Source: Niabella aurantiaca DSM 17617
GTDB lineage: Bacteria > Bacteroidota > Bacteroidia > Chitinophagales > Chitinophagaceae
Direction of reading: 5' to 3'
Length of the DNA: 64,000 nt
Assembly: GCF_000374125.1 (NCBI RefSeq)
Contig: NZ_KB893637.1
Coordinates: forward strand, 434,001-498,000
The translations under genes and the position numbers were made by a program. Positions 1-9,373 of the stretch are shown here, piece by piece (the stretch's first letter is position 1; every line of letters starts with the position of its first letter). The notes under the pieces were generated by a model. That model did not search any database. It saw only the letters and a list, made by a program, of their open reading frames with translations, and had not been told where the DNA came from.

Positions 1-1912
1 TGCTGTTGGACGCCTGGCGGATAACGCAGTCCGGTCATTAAAGGAGCTGCTGCAGGCATACCAGATACAGATGGGAACCGGCAGCGATCAAACCAAGGAC
101 GCTCCCCGCATCCTTTTTGTTAAAAAAGCACAGTCTGCAGCAGAAGGCTACCAGCTGCGGGTGACCCCTTCCGTTATTTCGATCGCTGCAAATGACGCCC
201 CGGGGTTTTATTACGGGGTGCAAACGCTTCGGCAGTTGCTGGCGCAGAAGACAGCGAAGGACCAGGTATATGGTTGCTCCATCAACGATTGGCCGGCATT
301 CGGACTGCGGGGCTTTATGCATGATAACGGCCGCAATTTTCAGCCGGTAGCGCTGTTAAAAGCCCAGCTGGAAAAGCTTTCCTGGTATAAATTCAATACT
401 TTTCACTGGCATTTAACGGATAACCCGGCGTGGCGCCCGGAAAGCAGGATATATCCGCAGCTGAATGACCCGGCAAACCGGAAAGCCGGACGCGACCCGG
501 ATAGCTCGTATTCGTTTGAGGAAATAAGGGCACTGATCGCATTTGCCCGTGAACGGTCCATCCGGATCATACCCGAGCTGGATATGCCGGGTCATAGCCG
601 GTATTTTGAGCCCACTTTCGGGTTTAAGATGGAGAGTGAGCAGGGGATGGCTGTGCTGGAAAAACTGATCGATGAATTTTGTGCGCAGATACCGGCGGAA
701 GATTGCCCTGTGATCCATATCGGCTCGGATGAAGTAGGGATCCCCAACCCGGAGGCCTTTATCCGGCGCATCACCGATCGCGTCAAACAGCACGGCCGGC
801 AGGTAATGGTCTGGAATCCGGGCCTGCCGCCGGAACCGGGCACCATCGAACAACATTGGCGGGATGAGGGCAGCGCCGGTATCAAAAACAACGGTAACCC
901 GGTGGTGGATTCCTATTCAGGATATTTAAATTATTTTGATGCATATAGCCTGATACAACGTTATTTTTTTCAGCAGATCTGTAACCAGCCCCGGGGCGAC
1001 CGTCATGCATGGGGCGGCATTGTATGTTGCTGGCCCGATGTGCGGGTGGATGATAAGAGCAGGATCCTCCTGCACAATCCTGTATGGCCCGGCGCCATCA
1101 CCTATAGCGAGGCGGCCTGGTGCGGCAGACCGGGTTATAACAGGATCTATATGAATGAACTTCCTCGCCGGGGTACACCTGCCAATAGCTATTTCCGGGA
1201 GTTTGAAAGCCGTATGGCGCGGCACCGGTTATTGTTTTTTGCCGATGCCCCCTTTCCTTATAATGCATTGGGGGATATGGAGTGGACCATGACCGGCCCT
1301 TTTTACCGGGGTAAGGAAGACGCCCAGTATAAGGCCTTTGCACCGGAGCTGGATGCGGATCCCGGTAACACGGTCCGCAGCCGTATTGTTGCAGGAGGAA
1401 CCTTCCGGTTCGCGGATATGCTGGGTGCAAAATCATTGAGCCCTTTGGCGAACGAAACCCTGTACCTGACCGGGTATATCCATGCAAAAACAGACCGGAC
1501 GATATATGCTATTACCGGCTTTGAAACAGCCGCGCGCAGTAACCGGCGTAGCGGCGGCATTCCGCAGAACGGTAAATGGGATGCGAACGGCGGCGCCATT
1601 TTTGTGAATGGTACGGAACTGGCTGGTCCCGTTTGGAACAACCCCGGAGGAAACCGGTACCTGAAAGCTACCTGGGGAACTCCCGCCAATGAGATACCGT
1701 TTACAGATGAAGCGTTCTATTGGAGCCGGCCACCCGCAAAGATCCTCCTGAAGAAAGGCTGGAATAAAATAGTAGTGCGGGTGCCCCGTGCTTACCGGGA
1801 GCAGAACTGGAGCTTCGCTTTTGTTCCCGTTAAAAAGGACGGCAACGGAACCTGGGAACGGGATGAAAATGTGCGGGTGGATGCACATGCTCCTTTGTCG
1901 TCGCGGAACTGA
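1..1912 (+). CDS. beta-N-acetylhexosaminidase, GH20 (5' truncated)
   Basis: The reading frame is open to the first base of the window, so the N-terminus, including any signal peptide, is missing; the first full codon is at base 2 and about 636 codons remain. A GH20b-like lead-in is followed by the GH20 TIM barrel: the strand motif FHWHLTDN near bases 402-424, ELDMPGHSRY near 574-603, and the catalytic Asp-Glu pair in HIGSDEVG, with Asp at 728-730 and Glu at 731-733. In this family the Asp orients the substrate acetamido group and the Glu is the general acid, releasing terminal GlcNAc or GalNAc. The last 200 residues form a beta-rich C-terminal domain of unclear type. It converges with the two-component genes downstream with a 35-bp gap. 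Substrate (chitin or glycoprotein) cannot be told from sequence; the PNGase- and fucosidase-type genes elsewhere in the window favour glycoprotein glycans. Confidence 0.92.
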   Translation, partial: AVGRLADNAVRSLKELLQAYQIQMGTGSDQTKDAPRILFVKKAQSAAEGYQLRVTPSVISIAANDAPGFYYGVQTLRQLLAQKTAKDQVYGCSINDWPAFGLRGFMHDNGRNFQPVALLKAQLEKLSWYKFNTFHWHLTDNPAWRPESRIYPQLNDPANRKAGRDPDSSYSFEEIRALIAFARERSIRIIPELDMPGHSRYFEPTFGFKMESEQGMAVLEKLIDEFCAQIPAEDCPVIHIGSDEVGIPNPEAFIRRITDRVKQHGRQVMVWNPGLPPEPGTIEQHWRDEGSAGIKNNGNPVVDSYSGYLNYFDAYSLIQRYFFQQICNQPRGDRHAWGGIVCCWPDVRVDDKSRILLHNPVWPGAITYSEAAWCGRPGYNRIYMNELPRRGTPANSYFREFESRMARHRLLFFADAPFPYNALGDMEWTMTGPFYRGKEDAQYKAFAPELDADPGNTVRSRIVAGGTFRFADMLGAKSLSPLANETLYLTGYIHAKTDRTIYAITGFETAARSNRRSGGIPQNGKWDANGGAIFVNGTELAGPVWNNPGGNRYLKATWGTPANEIPFTDEAFYWSRPPAKILLKKGWNKIVVRVPRAYREQNWSFAFVPVKKDGNGTWERDENVRVDAHAPLSSRN

Positions 1913-1947
1913 AATAAGCAATGCTGTTCGGTTAAAAGGTATGCCTG

Positions 1948-2661
1948 TTATAAAAAGCCGGGGATCTGTTTGCCCAGTTCTTCGCGATACACCCTCCCGA
2001 TGGGGATGAGGTGCTCTCCAATGATGATACGGTTCCCCGAGATCCGCTGTATCCGGCTTTGTGCGACAATAAAGGATTTATGTACCCGGATGAAAGCAGG
2101 CCCGGGGAAAAGCTCCTGCATGGATTTGACAGAGCCCTTAACAACGGTTTTACCGGTAACCGAATGAATGATGGCATAATCTTTCAGCCCCTGGATAAAG
2201 AGGATATCCGCCAGGAACAATTTTATTTTTTCCACACCGCTTTTTACAAAAATAAATTCCCGGTTGTTTCCGTTCCGTTCCAGATCCGCTCCGTTTTTTT
2301 GCAAGGTCAGAAAATCCAGGATCTTTTCTATCGACTGGTTAAAGCGGCTTTGGGCAACCGGTTTCAGGAGGAAATCGATCACGCCCAGTTCAAAGCCTTC
2401 AAAAGCATAGTTACGGAATGCCGTGGTAAATACCGTTACGGGTGGTTGTGGCAGGCTGCGCAGTAAGGCGATGCCGCTGATCTCCGGCATTTCAATATCC
2501 AGGAACAGCGCATCTACGGGATGATCCCTCAGGTAGCGCAATGCCTCAAACGCGTTGCCGAAAGCGCCGGCAAGCGTTACCCCGGGTAATGATGCCATAA
2601 AGCCCGTTAATATTTCCCGGGCCAGCGGTTCATCATCCACGATCGCACAGTTTAATTTCAT
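1948..2661 (-). CDS. LytTR-family response regulator
   Basis: A 237-residue protein with an N-terminal receiver domain (acidic pair D9-D10, phospho-acceptor D55 in the LFLDIEMP motif) and a C-terminal LytTR DNA-binding domain from about residue 135, recognisable by the FVKSG...I...DILFIQGLKDYAIIH stretch and the later FIRVHKSFIV motif. LytTR regulators bind direct repeats as dimers and usually control a few genes, often surface or secretion functions. The start codon overlaps the stop of the upstream kinase gene by 4 bp (ATGA), so the two are co-translated. Targets are not evident; the divergently transcribed secreted 151-residue protein is a plausible candidate by position only. Confidence 0.95.
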   Translation of the reverse strand: MKLNCAIVDDEPLAREILTGFMASLPGVTLAGAFGNAFEALRYLRDHPVDALFLDIEMPEISGIALLRSLPQPPVTVFTTAFRNYAFEGFELGVIDFLLKPVAQSRFNQSIEKILDFLTLQKNGADLERNGNNREFIFVKSGVEKIKLFLADILFIQGLKDYAIIHSVTGKTVVKGSVKSMQELFPGPAFIRVHKSFIVAQSRIQRISGNRIIIGEHLIPIGRVYREELGKQIPGFL

Positions 2662-3713
2662 AAACGGATCTTTAAGGTAACAATGTATGCGCCGGGCGGC
2701 TCTGCCGTGCGCAGTTCATGCCGGCCGGGGTACAACAACTCCAGTCTTTTCTTTAAATTCTGCAGGCCAATGCCCCCTTTGCGCGTTGCTGCCGCATCGG
2801 ACCGGCTGTTGGCCAGCCGCAGGTCCAGCACGGTTCCGGTGTTGATATGGAGGTGTAAGAAAGCCTTGTTCCCTGCAGTGCCAAGACCGTGTTTAATGGC
2901 GTTTTCCAGCAAGGGCAGGATCAGGAACGGAGGCAGCAAACACTGATCGGCTGCTCCGTTGACCGTTATGCGGATATCGGCCTGGCGATCCGACCGCAGC
3001 CGTTCCAGTTCAATATAGTTTTGCAGGTAAGCCAGCTCCTTTTTTAACGGGATGCATTCTTCATTGCTTTCATAAAGCATGTATTCCATCAGTTCCGAAA
3101 GCTTGAGCACTACTTCGGGTGCTTCGTCGGACTTTTTTAAGGTAAGCGCATAAAGGGTATTCAGCGCGTTGAACAGGAAATGCGGATTCACCTGCGCACG
3201 CAGAAAATCCACCTCGGCATTCAGTTTCTCCACCCTGATCTGCTGGATGAGGAGCTGCTGCCCATACCAGTCGATGCTCAGTTTCAGCGCCAGCATCAGC
3301 CCGAGATACCAGAGCGTACTGAAAAAATTGTAGGACAGGGTTTCTGCCAGGGTACTGTTGCGCATGGGGCCGATCACGTATCCATAGAGGAAATGATCAA
3401 ACAGGCTTTGTATCGTAAGATAGCCGGCCACCGACAAAAGCAGTGCGGCGATATAAGCGCCATAGCGCTTCTTCATCAGGTAGCGGGGTAAAAAATAATG
3501 CAGGTTAAGGTAGGCGATCGCCATTAACAGCAGGATCCGTACAGAAACACAGGCAATGAAATAAGGAAGGCTGGCCTTTTGGATGAGGTATCGCTTTTCA
3601 TAAAGAAAGAACCCCGTGATCAGCAACCAGTATGCGCTGTGCACGAGGACGTACCGGACGGATACCCTTCGTTTCGAAAACGGCAATGATATGCTTCTGT
3701 TCCACAAAATCAT
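2658..3713 (-). CDS. LytS-like sensor histidine kinase (His_kinase family)
   Basis: A 351-residue integral membrane kinase. Hydrophobic segments at about residues 22-40, 50-68, 82-102 and 125-145 form a four-helix membrane domain without an obvious periplasmic sensor. The cytoplasmic part begins with a coiled segment, then the His_kinase domain with the phospho-acceptor H178 in the motif QVNPHFLFNALNTL, and an ATPase domain with the N-box LPLLENAIKHG and the glycine-rich stretch KGGIGLQNLKKRLELLY. This is the standard partner of a LytTR regulator, which follows with a 4-bp overlap. The input signal is unknown. Confidence 0.94.
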   Translation of the reverse strand: MILWNRSISLPFSKRRVSVRYVLVHSAYWLLITGFFLYEKRYLIQKASLPYFIACVSVRILLLMAIAYLNLHYFLPRYLMKKRYGAYIAALLLSVAGYLTIQSLFDHFLYGYVIGPMRNSTLAETLSYNFFSTLWYLGLMLALKLSIDWYGQQLLIQQIRVEKLNAEVDFLRAQVNPHFLFNALNTLYALTLKKSDEAPEVVLKLSELMEYMLYESNEECIPLKKELAYLQNYIELERLRSDRQADIRITVNGAADQCLLPPFLILPLLENAIKHGLGTAGNKAFLHLHINTGTVLDLRLANSRSDAAATRKGGIGLQNLKKRLELLYPGRHELRTAEPPGAYIVTLKIRL

Positions 3714-3758
3714 TTTAGTGGTTGTTCTGTGTAAAAGAAATCAAAGCGATGGACCTGG

Positions 3759-3766
3759 CAAAATTA
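3759..3766 (-). promoter_or_regulatory. putative -7 promoter box of the LytS/LytTR pair
   Basis: On the minus strand this reads TAATTTTG, matching the Bacteroidota -7 consensus TAnnTTTG, about 46 bp upstream of the kinase start. No well-spaced -33 TTG was found, so the call is weak. Confidence 0.3.
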
Positions 3767-3944
3767 TATCGACCAACGGCGTCGATCGTAGAGGAACGTA
3801 AATAATAAAAAAAGTAACAACCGGTGCATCCCGTTCGTCTACTATTCCGGGCGCTGCTCTATTATTTTTTTATCCCGTTTTTCTTACTGCTAATATTGTA
3901 TCCGGAGCATTCAAACAACAATTATTCACCTAAAACATTTTACA

Positions 3945-4400
3945 ATGCAATCTACTACATTTAACCGCCCGTTTGTAAAATTATTTACGCTCGTGGTATG
4001 CTGTCTTTCGGTATTGAGCTTTACGACAAAGCTGGGGCTTGACAGTTACGAGATCTATCTGAACAGCAGGCTTCTTTTGAAACAATCGGTTAACCAGCCG
4101 CTGGATTTACGGAAGCTGCAGCTGAACCGGACCGCAGCCGGCGACCAGCTGCGCATTTATTACCGGCATTGCCATACGCCCAACGTAGGTACGGACCGGA
4201 GCCTGATCATTAAAGACGGGAAAGGACATGCATTAAAAAAATGGACCTTCACCAATGTCAGCGGTTCCGATCTGGGTATGGTGATCCCTGTGAAAGAATT
4301 ATTGCGGCTGAAAAAAGAAAATCCACAGCAGGAGCTTCGTATCCATTATTTCTCCCGGGAACTTTCCAAAGGAGAAATGCTCGCGTCGCTCCGTTTTTGA
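3945..4400 (+). CDS. small secreted protein of unknown function
   Basis: A 151-residue protein with an N-terminal hydrophobic segment (about residues 11-28, ending SFTTKLG) that looks like a signal peptide. The mature part is rich in short beta-strand-like stretches (YEIYLNSRLLL, DQLRIYYRHC, SLIIKDGKG, ELRIHYFSREL). I do not recognise the family with certainty. It is transcribed divergently from the LytS/LytTR operon with a 231-bp gap and ends in a strong hairpin, so it is probably a single-gene transcript. Divergence from a two-component system makes it a candidate target, but nothing in the sequence proves this. Confidence 0.7.
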   Translation: MQSTTFNRPFVKLFTLVVCCLSVLSFTTKLGLDSYEIYLNSRLLLKQSVNQPLDLRKLQLNRTAAGDQLRIYYRHCHTPNVGTDRSLIIKDGKGHALKKWTFTNVSGSDLGMVIPVKELLRLKKENPQQELRIHYFSRELSKGEMLASLRF

Positions 4401-4438
4401 CCGGGGCAGCAGACTCTTTATCTTCCGGCTGAAGACCG

Positions 4439-4485
4439 CAGCAGCGCACCCGGTGTACTTTGGGGTGCGCTGCTGGTTTCTTATT
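4439..4485 (+). terminator. intrinsic terminator-like hairpin
   Basis: A perfect 13-bp GC-rich inverted repeat (CAGCAGCGCACCC at 4439-4451 and its complement at 4463-4475, loop 11 nt) is followed by a moderately T-rich tail (GTTTCTTATT). It lies 38 bp after the stop of the small secreted protein. Confidence 0.75.
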
Positions 4486-4684
4486 CCCTGGATCCGGCGG
4501 CAGGGACTCTTTCGTAAAATGCCCTGCATATTGTCGTATCCTACCTCGTTCAACGCCGGATTTTAAGGGGATCTTTGTGAAGCAAAGGTTGATGAATGCG
4601 GTCAACTTAGCCGTGGAGCAGGAACCATACAAAAACGGGCGGAACCGAAAAGCCATACGAGTAGGAAATGATAAAAAGTATTTT

Positions 4685-5134
4685 ATGTCAGACAACAAAG
4701 TTTCATTACACAGAGTTCTTAAGGCATCCCCTGATAAAGTATATCGGGCTTTTACCGACGCCCTGGCGATCGCTTCCTGGCTGCCGCCTTATGGTTTTCT
4801 TTGCACCGTGCACGAAATGAATGCGCAGGTGGGTGGATCCTATAAAATGTCGTTCCAGAATTTTACAACCGGGAACAGCCATTCGTTCGGCGGTGCATAT
4901 GTAGCGCTGGAACCCAATACATTTCTGAAGTACACCGATCAGTTTGACGATCCCAACATGCCGGGCGTTATGACAACCTCTGTATGGCTCGGGAAAACTT
5001 CTGTGGGCACAGAGCTGAAAGTATTGCAGGAAGGCATACCGGCAATGATCCCTGCAGAAATGTGCTACCTGGGTTGGCAGGAATCACTGGAAAAGCTGGC
5101 GAAGCTGGTTGAGCCCGAAATACCGGATGCCTGA
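4685..5134 (+). CDS. SRPBCC-domain (AHSA1-like) protein
   Basis: A 149-residue cytoplasmic protein of the START/Bet v1-like fold. The N-terminal pattern SLHRVLKASPDKVYRAFTD followed by AIASWLPPYGF, and the later GGSYKMSFQNF, are typical of the AHSA1 / polyketide-cyclase-like group that Bacteroidota carry as small ligand-binding or stress proteins. The frame is open further upstream to 4460, but this would run through the hairpin and lacks the family start; the ATG at 4685, directly before the conserved domain, is preferred. The C-terminal GWQESLEKLAKLVE helix is also family-typical. Its ligand is unknown. Confidence 0.85.
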   Translation: MSDNKVSLHRVLKASPDKVYRAFTDALAIASWLPPYGFLCTVHEMNAQVGGSYKMSFQNFTTGNSHSFGGAYVALEPNTFLKYTDQFDDPNMPGVMTTSVWLGKTSVGTELKVLQEGIPAMIPAEMCYLGWQESLEKLAKLVEPEIPDA

Positions 5135-5161
5135 GGCCAGGCAGTCCTGATCAGGAATAGG

Positions 5162-5200
5162 AGCGGTCCTTCGGAAACAAACGGAGGCACCGCTTTTTTT
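5162..5200. terminator. terminator-like hairpin between convergent genes
   Basis: AGCGGT (5162-5167) pairs with ACCGCT (5189-5194), with an inner helix formed by CCTTCG and CGGAGG, followed by seven T residues to 5200. It sits between the SRPBCC gene and the convergent PepSY-like gene, and serves at least the plus-strand transcript. Confidence 0.75.
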
Positions 5201-5206
5201 GATGCA

Positions 5207-5653
5207 TCATTTATCCGCCCTGCGGAATTTGGAGATCAACCCCGTTTCTCCATCATCGTTCACCCGGATATTGTACAGGTGGTCTTTGCCGTAAAGTACT
5301 ACCAGGTATTGTGTCCCGGAGCGGTTGGATACTTCGGTAACCCCGTAGATGTCCTGTTTTTTATAGGCGGCTTTTATTTTGGAGGCGATGTACGGTGGTA
5401 AATATTCCGGGGTATAATAGCGTACCGTTTGCAGCAGGTCGCCATGCGCATTGAACCGGGCCCAGATCCTTATATTGTCTGCTTTGAACCGCGCGTCTGT
5501 AACTCCGGCGGTACTGCTCCAGCTTACGGACAGGGCTTCTTTGAACAGATGCCGGAAATTTTGCAGTATTTTTTCGTTGACGGCCGGCGCTGTTGCGTTT
5601 GCGGACAAGCTTACACATTGTACCCACAGTGCTGCGATCAGTAATTTTTTCAT
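5207..5653 (-). CDS. secreted PepSY-like / BLIP-like small protein
   Basis: A 148-residue exported protein. The ATG at 5653 gives a clear signal peptide (MKKLLIAALWVQCVSLSANA); an in-frame start 60 bp upstream would only add a polar leader. The mature domain has the pattern common to Bacteroidota PepSY-like putative beta-lactamase-inhibitor-fold proteins: an N-terminal helix (VNEKILQNFRHLFKEALSV), a W-[ST]-rich strand, then LPPYIASKIKAAYKKQDIYGV and a closing YLVVLYGKDHLYNIRVND strand pair. Such proteins are usually periplasmic and of unknown role. It is transcribed in the same direction as the downstream-lying NarL/propeller pair but separated by 109 bp. Confidence 0.7.
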   Translation of the reverse strand: MKKLLIAALWVQCVSLSANATAPAVNEKILQNFRHLFKEALSVSWSSTAGVTDARFKADNIRIWARFNAHGDLLQTVRYYTPEYLPPYIASKIKAAYKKQDIYGVTEVSNRSGTQYLVVLYGKDHLYNIRVNDDGETGLISKFRRADK

Positions 5654-5762
5654 GTTGTATGATTTTGCAGGTGAACGATTTTGTTCGCTGTTCTTACAGC
5701 ATGAAGTTAGCACGGATTCTGATCCTGCATATCCCCCTTTTTGCGTGAAAAATTGGTCCGGG

Positions 5763-6422
5763 CTAAATATACCGGCCTTCCCTTGCTACTTTTATCGCTT
5801 CATCGCGCGAGTTGACGTCTAACTTATGATAAATGTTTTTGATATGCGACTTTACCGTTTCCAGGTCTATGAACAGCTCTGCCGCGATCTTTGAGCGGCT
5901 CTTACCGTCGGCCACGCGCTCCAGTATTTCTGTTTCCCTTTTGGTCAGCGGTGTATTTAAGTTTTTTTGAAAGTGCTGCATTACCTGCAGGGCAATGCCC
6001 GCGCTCATGGCGCCGCCCCCGTTTACCACTTCTTTGATATGGTCTTTTATCTTGCTGAAATTGGTGTTCTTGGTCAGGTAACCCGACGCGCCGTTCTTTA
6101 ATGCGGTAAAAATGAATTCCGGATTTTCATGTACTGTCAGCATAATGATGCGCACCTGGGGAAGCGTTTTTTTGATAAGGGGGAGCGCATCCACGCCTTT
6201 CATTCCCGGTAACTGGATGTCCAGTAAAAGGATATCGGGGCAGGCTGCTTCCAGGTGCTTCAGCGATGCCTCTACAGAAGGGTAGTCGCCGGAAATAAAA
6301 AAATCCGGATCTGCCTGCAGCAGGCTTACATAGCCTTTCCGGATGATCTCATCGTCCTCGATAATGCAAACATTAATGAGCGGATCTGGTGGGCGGGTAT
6401 GGCTCGTGGCGGAGTACATCAT
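5763..6422 (-). CDS. NarL/FixJ-type response regulator
   Basis: A 219-residue regulator: receiver domain (acidic residues E22-D23-D24, phospho-acceptor D68 in LLLDIQLPG, conserved K at the TKNTNF segment) and a LuxR-type helix-turn-helix at the C-terminus (LTKREIEIL-like TKRETEILERVADG, then IAAELFIDLETVKSHIKNIY). The start has two consecutive ATG codons; the first overlaps the upstream kinase stop by 4 bp, so kinase and regulator are translationally coupled. Genes controlled are not visible, though this pair reads away from, and is divergent to, the large biosynthetic cluster that begins at 9991. Confidence 0.95.
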   Translation of the reverse strand: MMYSATSHTRPPDPLINVCIIEDDEIIRKGYVSLLQADPDFFISGDYPSVEASLKHLEAACPDILLLDIQLPGMKGVDALPLIKKTLPQVRIIMLTVHENPEFIFTALKNGASGYLTKNTNFSKIKDHIKEVVNGGGAMSAGIALQVMQHFQKNLNTPLTKRETEILERVADGKSRSKIAAELFIDLETVKSHIKNIYHKLDVNSRDEAIKVAREGRYI

Positions 6423-9373
6423 GTTTTATTGATTTTAAGTAGTGCATCGCGCGTATTAAAAATAACACGGCAGGTGGTGCCGGTTTGCTTTTCGGAATGA
6501 ATGGTCACCGTGCCATTGATCTTTCCTGCCCTGCGGCGGATATTGCTCAGCCCGTTTCCCGTCTGGCCGTTCACATCAAAACCGATGCCGTCATCGGCAA
6601 AATCGATCTGCACCGTGCCGGCTTCTTCTTTGCAGGCGATCGTAACGCTGGTGGCATATGCATGCCGCATGGTATTGCTCAGCAGCTCTTTGAAGATCAT
6701 AATGATGTTACGGTTATATCCCGCGGGGATCCTTGTGCCGGTCCCGATTTGCTCCAGCCCGGTAAAAACAAGCCGCACATCGGTATCGCTGAAAAGCTCA
6801 ACGGCGGTCTGCCGGATCGTATGGATCACTTCTTTAAGATTGTCGCTTTCTTTTGTAAGCGACCAGATGATCTCTTTGGTACCGGCATAAAGGCTCAGGG
6901 CGTTTGATTTTATCTGGAGGATGATCTTATTCCGTTCTTCATCTGCCGGGTCGGTTTTATGCGCTAAGACATCCGCCAGTACAGATATCCGGGTTAGCTT
7001 GTTCCCCAGTTCATCATGAAAGTCCTCGGCGGTCTGTGTGCGTATTTTTTGCTGTTCCTGCTCTTTTATCAGGCGGATCTCTTTGGCCCTTTTCCTTTTT
7101 TGGTTTGCATAGGCCCGCTGCAGCAGTACGCCCATGAGTATCAGGCCCAGGATCACCAGTACGCGGAACCATACGGTTTGATAATAGGGTGTGGTAATGG
7201 TAAACGGGTATTCAACCGTGTTTGCAGAAGGGATGCCGTTTTTTGTGAAGGACCGGACCTTAAACACGTAGCGCCCCGGCGGCAGGTTCTTATAATTCAG
7301 CACGGTTTCCTTTTGCAGGGGGGAGAATGCGGTATCATAGCCGGCGAGCTGGTAGGCATACAGGAGGGAGGCGGGATCGCGGAGGTAAATTCCCTTAAAG
7401 CTGAAAGAGATGCTGTTGCTGGTATATGCGATCGCCGGATCTGCCGGCAGGTGCTCGCGGGCGGGCAGGCTGTTGATGCGGAGCTCCTGCATTCCGGGAA
7501 AGGAGACGGACTCCATAACCGTGACCGGTTTGCCGGTTTCCCTGCTTTTGTCGTCCGCAGGGTTGTACCTAAAGGCGCCCTTTGTGGTCCCGATCCAGAT
7601 CTGATGCTCCTGGTCTTCGATCATGGCATTGAGGTTGGTTTCTGAAGGGTCATAGCCATCTGCAACGGTGTATTGCTTTACATGAAAGCCGGCGGTGGCC
7701 GGATTAAAGGCAACCTCCTGCACGCCGGAGCTGCTGCCCGCCCACAGGTTCCCGCGCGAATCGTTCATTAACGCAAAGATGTTATTGTCGGCCAGGCCCT
7801 GCTCTTTGCTGCAGGGGATCACCTGGTTGGTTTTCTGATCCCAGAAGAACAGGCCTTCGTCAAAGCTTCCGATAACAATATAGTGGCGGTACCGTTCAAA
7901 GCAGGAAATATTGACGCCGTCAAGCCCGGCGATGTTTAATTTTTTTGGGGCACCGCCGGGCGAATAGAAAAAGAGCCCCTGGTCGCTGCCCATTAAAAAA
8001 GCATCCTTGCTCAGCTGAATGGAGTTGACCAGGGATCGCAGCCCTCTGATCTTTTGTACATGATCGCCCTCCAGCCAATAGCCGCCCTCCATGGTATGCA
8101 CCAGTACTTTGTTGTTATAGGCCCTGATGGTGTAAATGCCCGGCCGGTGTTTCCGGTCCAGGATTATTTCTGATATATGCCCGCCGCGGATCTTTAGCAA
8201 CCGGCTATCCATGGTGCCTGCATAAATATTTCCGGAGGCGTCTGCGCCCAGGCAGTTGATGCCATAGGTACTGAATTCTGAATAGTCGGTGGAAGTGAAT
8301 GTTTTTTTTGCCGGATCAAATCGCAGCAGTTTCCCCTCCCGGGTGCCCATCCATAAACGGCCGTCCACTGCCCGGGCAAAGCCCATCAGCACATTGCCGG
8401 TGAGCCCGGTGTTTTTGTCATACCTGATAAAAGCACCTCCGCAGTATTTAAAGAGTCCGTCACCGTCGGAACCGATCCACAAATGCTGATCGGTATCTTT
8501 GTAGATGGTATGGATCATGTTGTCGGAAAGGCCATTGGCGGCGTTCATCCGGTTCGCAACAGACAGATCTGCTGCATCGACAACCAGCACGCCCTTTGCA
8601 GAAGCCAGCCAGAGCGTGTTGCCCCGGTCCATACCTGCAGACCGGAAGGCGCCCTGCAGCTTCTTTCTCCGGACAACCACACCGTTCTGTATTTTTAACA
8701 GCGTGCTTTTATTGGTTACCGCGTAATAGAAGCCATTGCCTTCTGTCATCAACCGCACATATTCCTGTTGCTCTAACCCGGGGATCTTGAAGCCTCTGGT
8801 CCATTGACCGTTCTGTAGCTGGTAAAATCCATGCTGGTCGATATAAGCCCATACCTTACCTGCAGCGGTGCGGTACAGGCAGGTAACGGCGTTGTTTTCG
8901 GCAGGAGTTGTTTGCTTGACGATCTTCGTTCCCTTTACCACGAAGATGCCGTTCCGGGGATCATGCGCATAAACAGTTCCGCTGGTATCTTCAGTGATCG
9001 TTCTGAAATTCAGGTGGCTGTCCTGAGCCGGCAGGGCGAGGTTCTCAAAGCGGTGACCATTGTAGCAGGAAAGTCCTTTGGAAGTGCCCACCCATATAGC
9101 GCCGCCGCGGGAGCAGTATAAAGCGGTTATGGTATTGGAACGGATGCCGTCTTTTTTTGAAAAGGTTTCAAAATGCATACCGTCAAAACGGTTTAAGCCG
9201 GCAATGGTGCCTACCCACAGGTAATGCTGCTGATCCTGTACGATGCTGGTAACCTGGGACTGGCTCAATCCTTTGTCTACATTAAAATTCTCGATGGGCA
9301 GGCGCTGGCAGTAGCCTGTGTCAAAGAGAAGGAGGAGCAAACACAAAACGGATATGGCAATGATCGGCTTCAC
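6419..9373 (-). CDS. two-component regulator propeller sensor histidine kinase
   Basis: A 984-residue sensor. A signal peptide (residues 1-22, LLLLLFDTGYCQ) precedes about 14 propeller repeats of the Reg_prop type, seen as recurring motifs such as YLWVGTIAGLNRFDG, AIWVGTSKGLSCYNG and HLWIGSDGDGLFKY, making two beta-propellers in the periplasm. A Y_Y_Y domain (about 620-725, with YQLAGYDTAF and LPPGRYVFKVRS) follows, then one membrane helix (about 735-755) and a cytoplasmic HisKA_3 domain with H786 in EDFHDELGNKLTRIS and an HATPase domain (NIIMIFKELLSNTMRHA; DDGIGFD). The start is GTG at 9373; no ATG lies between it and the upstream in-frame stop. The HisKA_3/NarL pairing is standard; such propeller kinases usually sense oligosaccharides or similar extracellular cues. 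Confidence 0.94.
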   Translation of the reverse strand: MKPIIAISVLCLLLLLFDTGYCQRLPIENFNVDKGLSQSQVTSIVQDQQHYLWVGTIAGLNRFDGMHFETFSKKDGIRSNTITALYCSRGGAIWVGTSKGLSCYNGHRFENLALPAQDSHLNFRTITEDTSGTVYAHDPRNGIFVVKGTKIVKQTTPAENNAVTCLYRTAAGKVWAYIDQHGFYQLQNGQWTRGFKIPGLEQQEYVRLMTEGNGFYYAVTNKSTLLKIQNGVVVRRKKLQGAFRSAGMDRGNTLWLASAKGVLVVDAADLSVANRMNAANGLSDNMIHTIYKDTDQHLWIGSDGDGLFKYCGGAFIRYDKNTGLTGNVLMGFARAVDGRLWMGTREGKLLRFDPAKKTFTSTDYSEFSTYGINCLGADASGNIYAGTMDSRLLKIRGGHISEIILDRKHRPGIYTIRAYNNKVLVHTMEGGYWLEGDHVQKIRGLRSLVNSIQLSKDAFLMGSDQGLFFYSPGGAPKKLNIAGLDGVNISCFERYRHYIVIGSFDEGLFFWDQKTNQVIPCSKEQGLADNNIFALMNDSRGNLWAGSSSGVQEVAFNPATAGFHVKQYTVADGYDPSETNLNAMIEDQEHQIWIGTTKGAFRYNPADDKSRETGKPVTVMESVSFPGMQELRINSLPAREHLPADPAIAYTSNSISFSFKGIYLRDPASLLYAYQLAGYDTAFSPLQKETVLNYKNLPPGRYVFKVRSFTKNGIPSANTVEYPFTITTPYYQTVWFRVLVILGLILMGVLLQRAYANQKRKRAKEIRLIKEQEQQKIRTQTAEDFHDELGNKLTRISVLADVLAHKTDPADEERNKIILQIKSNALSLYAGTKEIIWSLTKESDNLKEVIHTIRQTAVELFSDTDVRLVFTGLEQIGTGTRIPAGYNRNIIMIFKELLSNTMRHAYATSVTIACKEEAGTVQIDFADDGIGFDVNGQTGNGLSNIRRRAGKINGTVTIHSEKQTGTTCRVIFNTRDALLKINKT

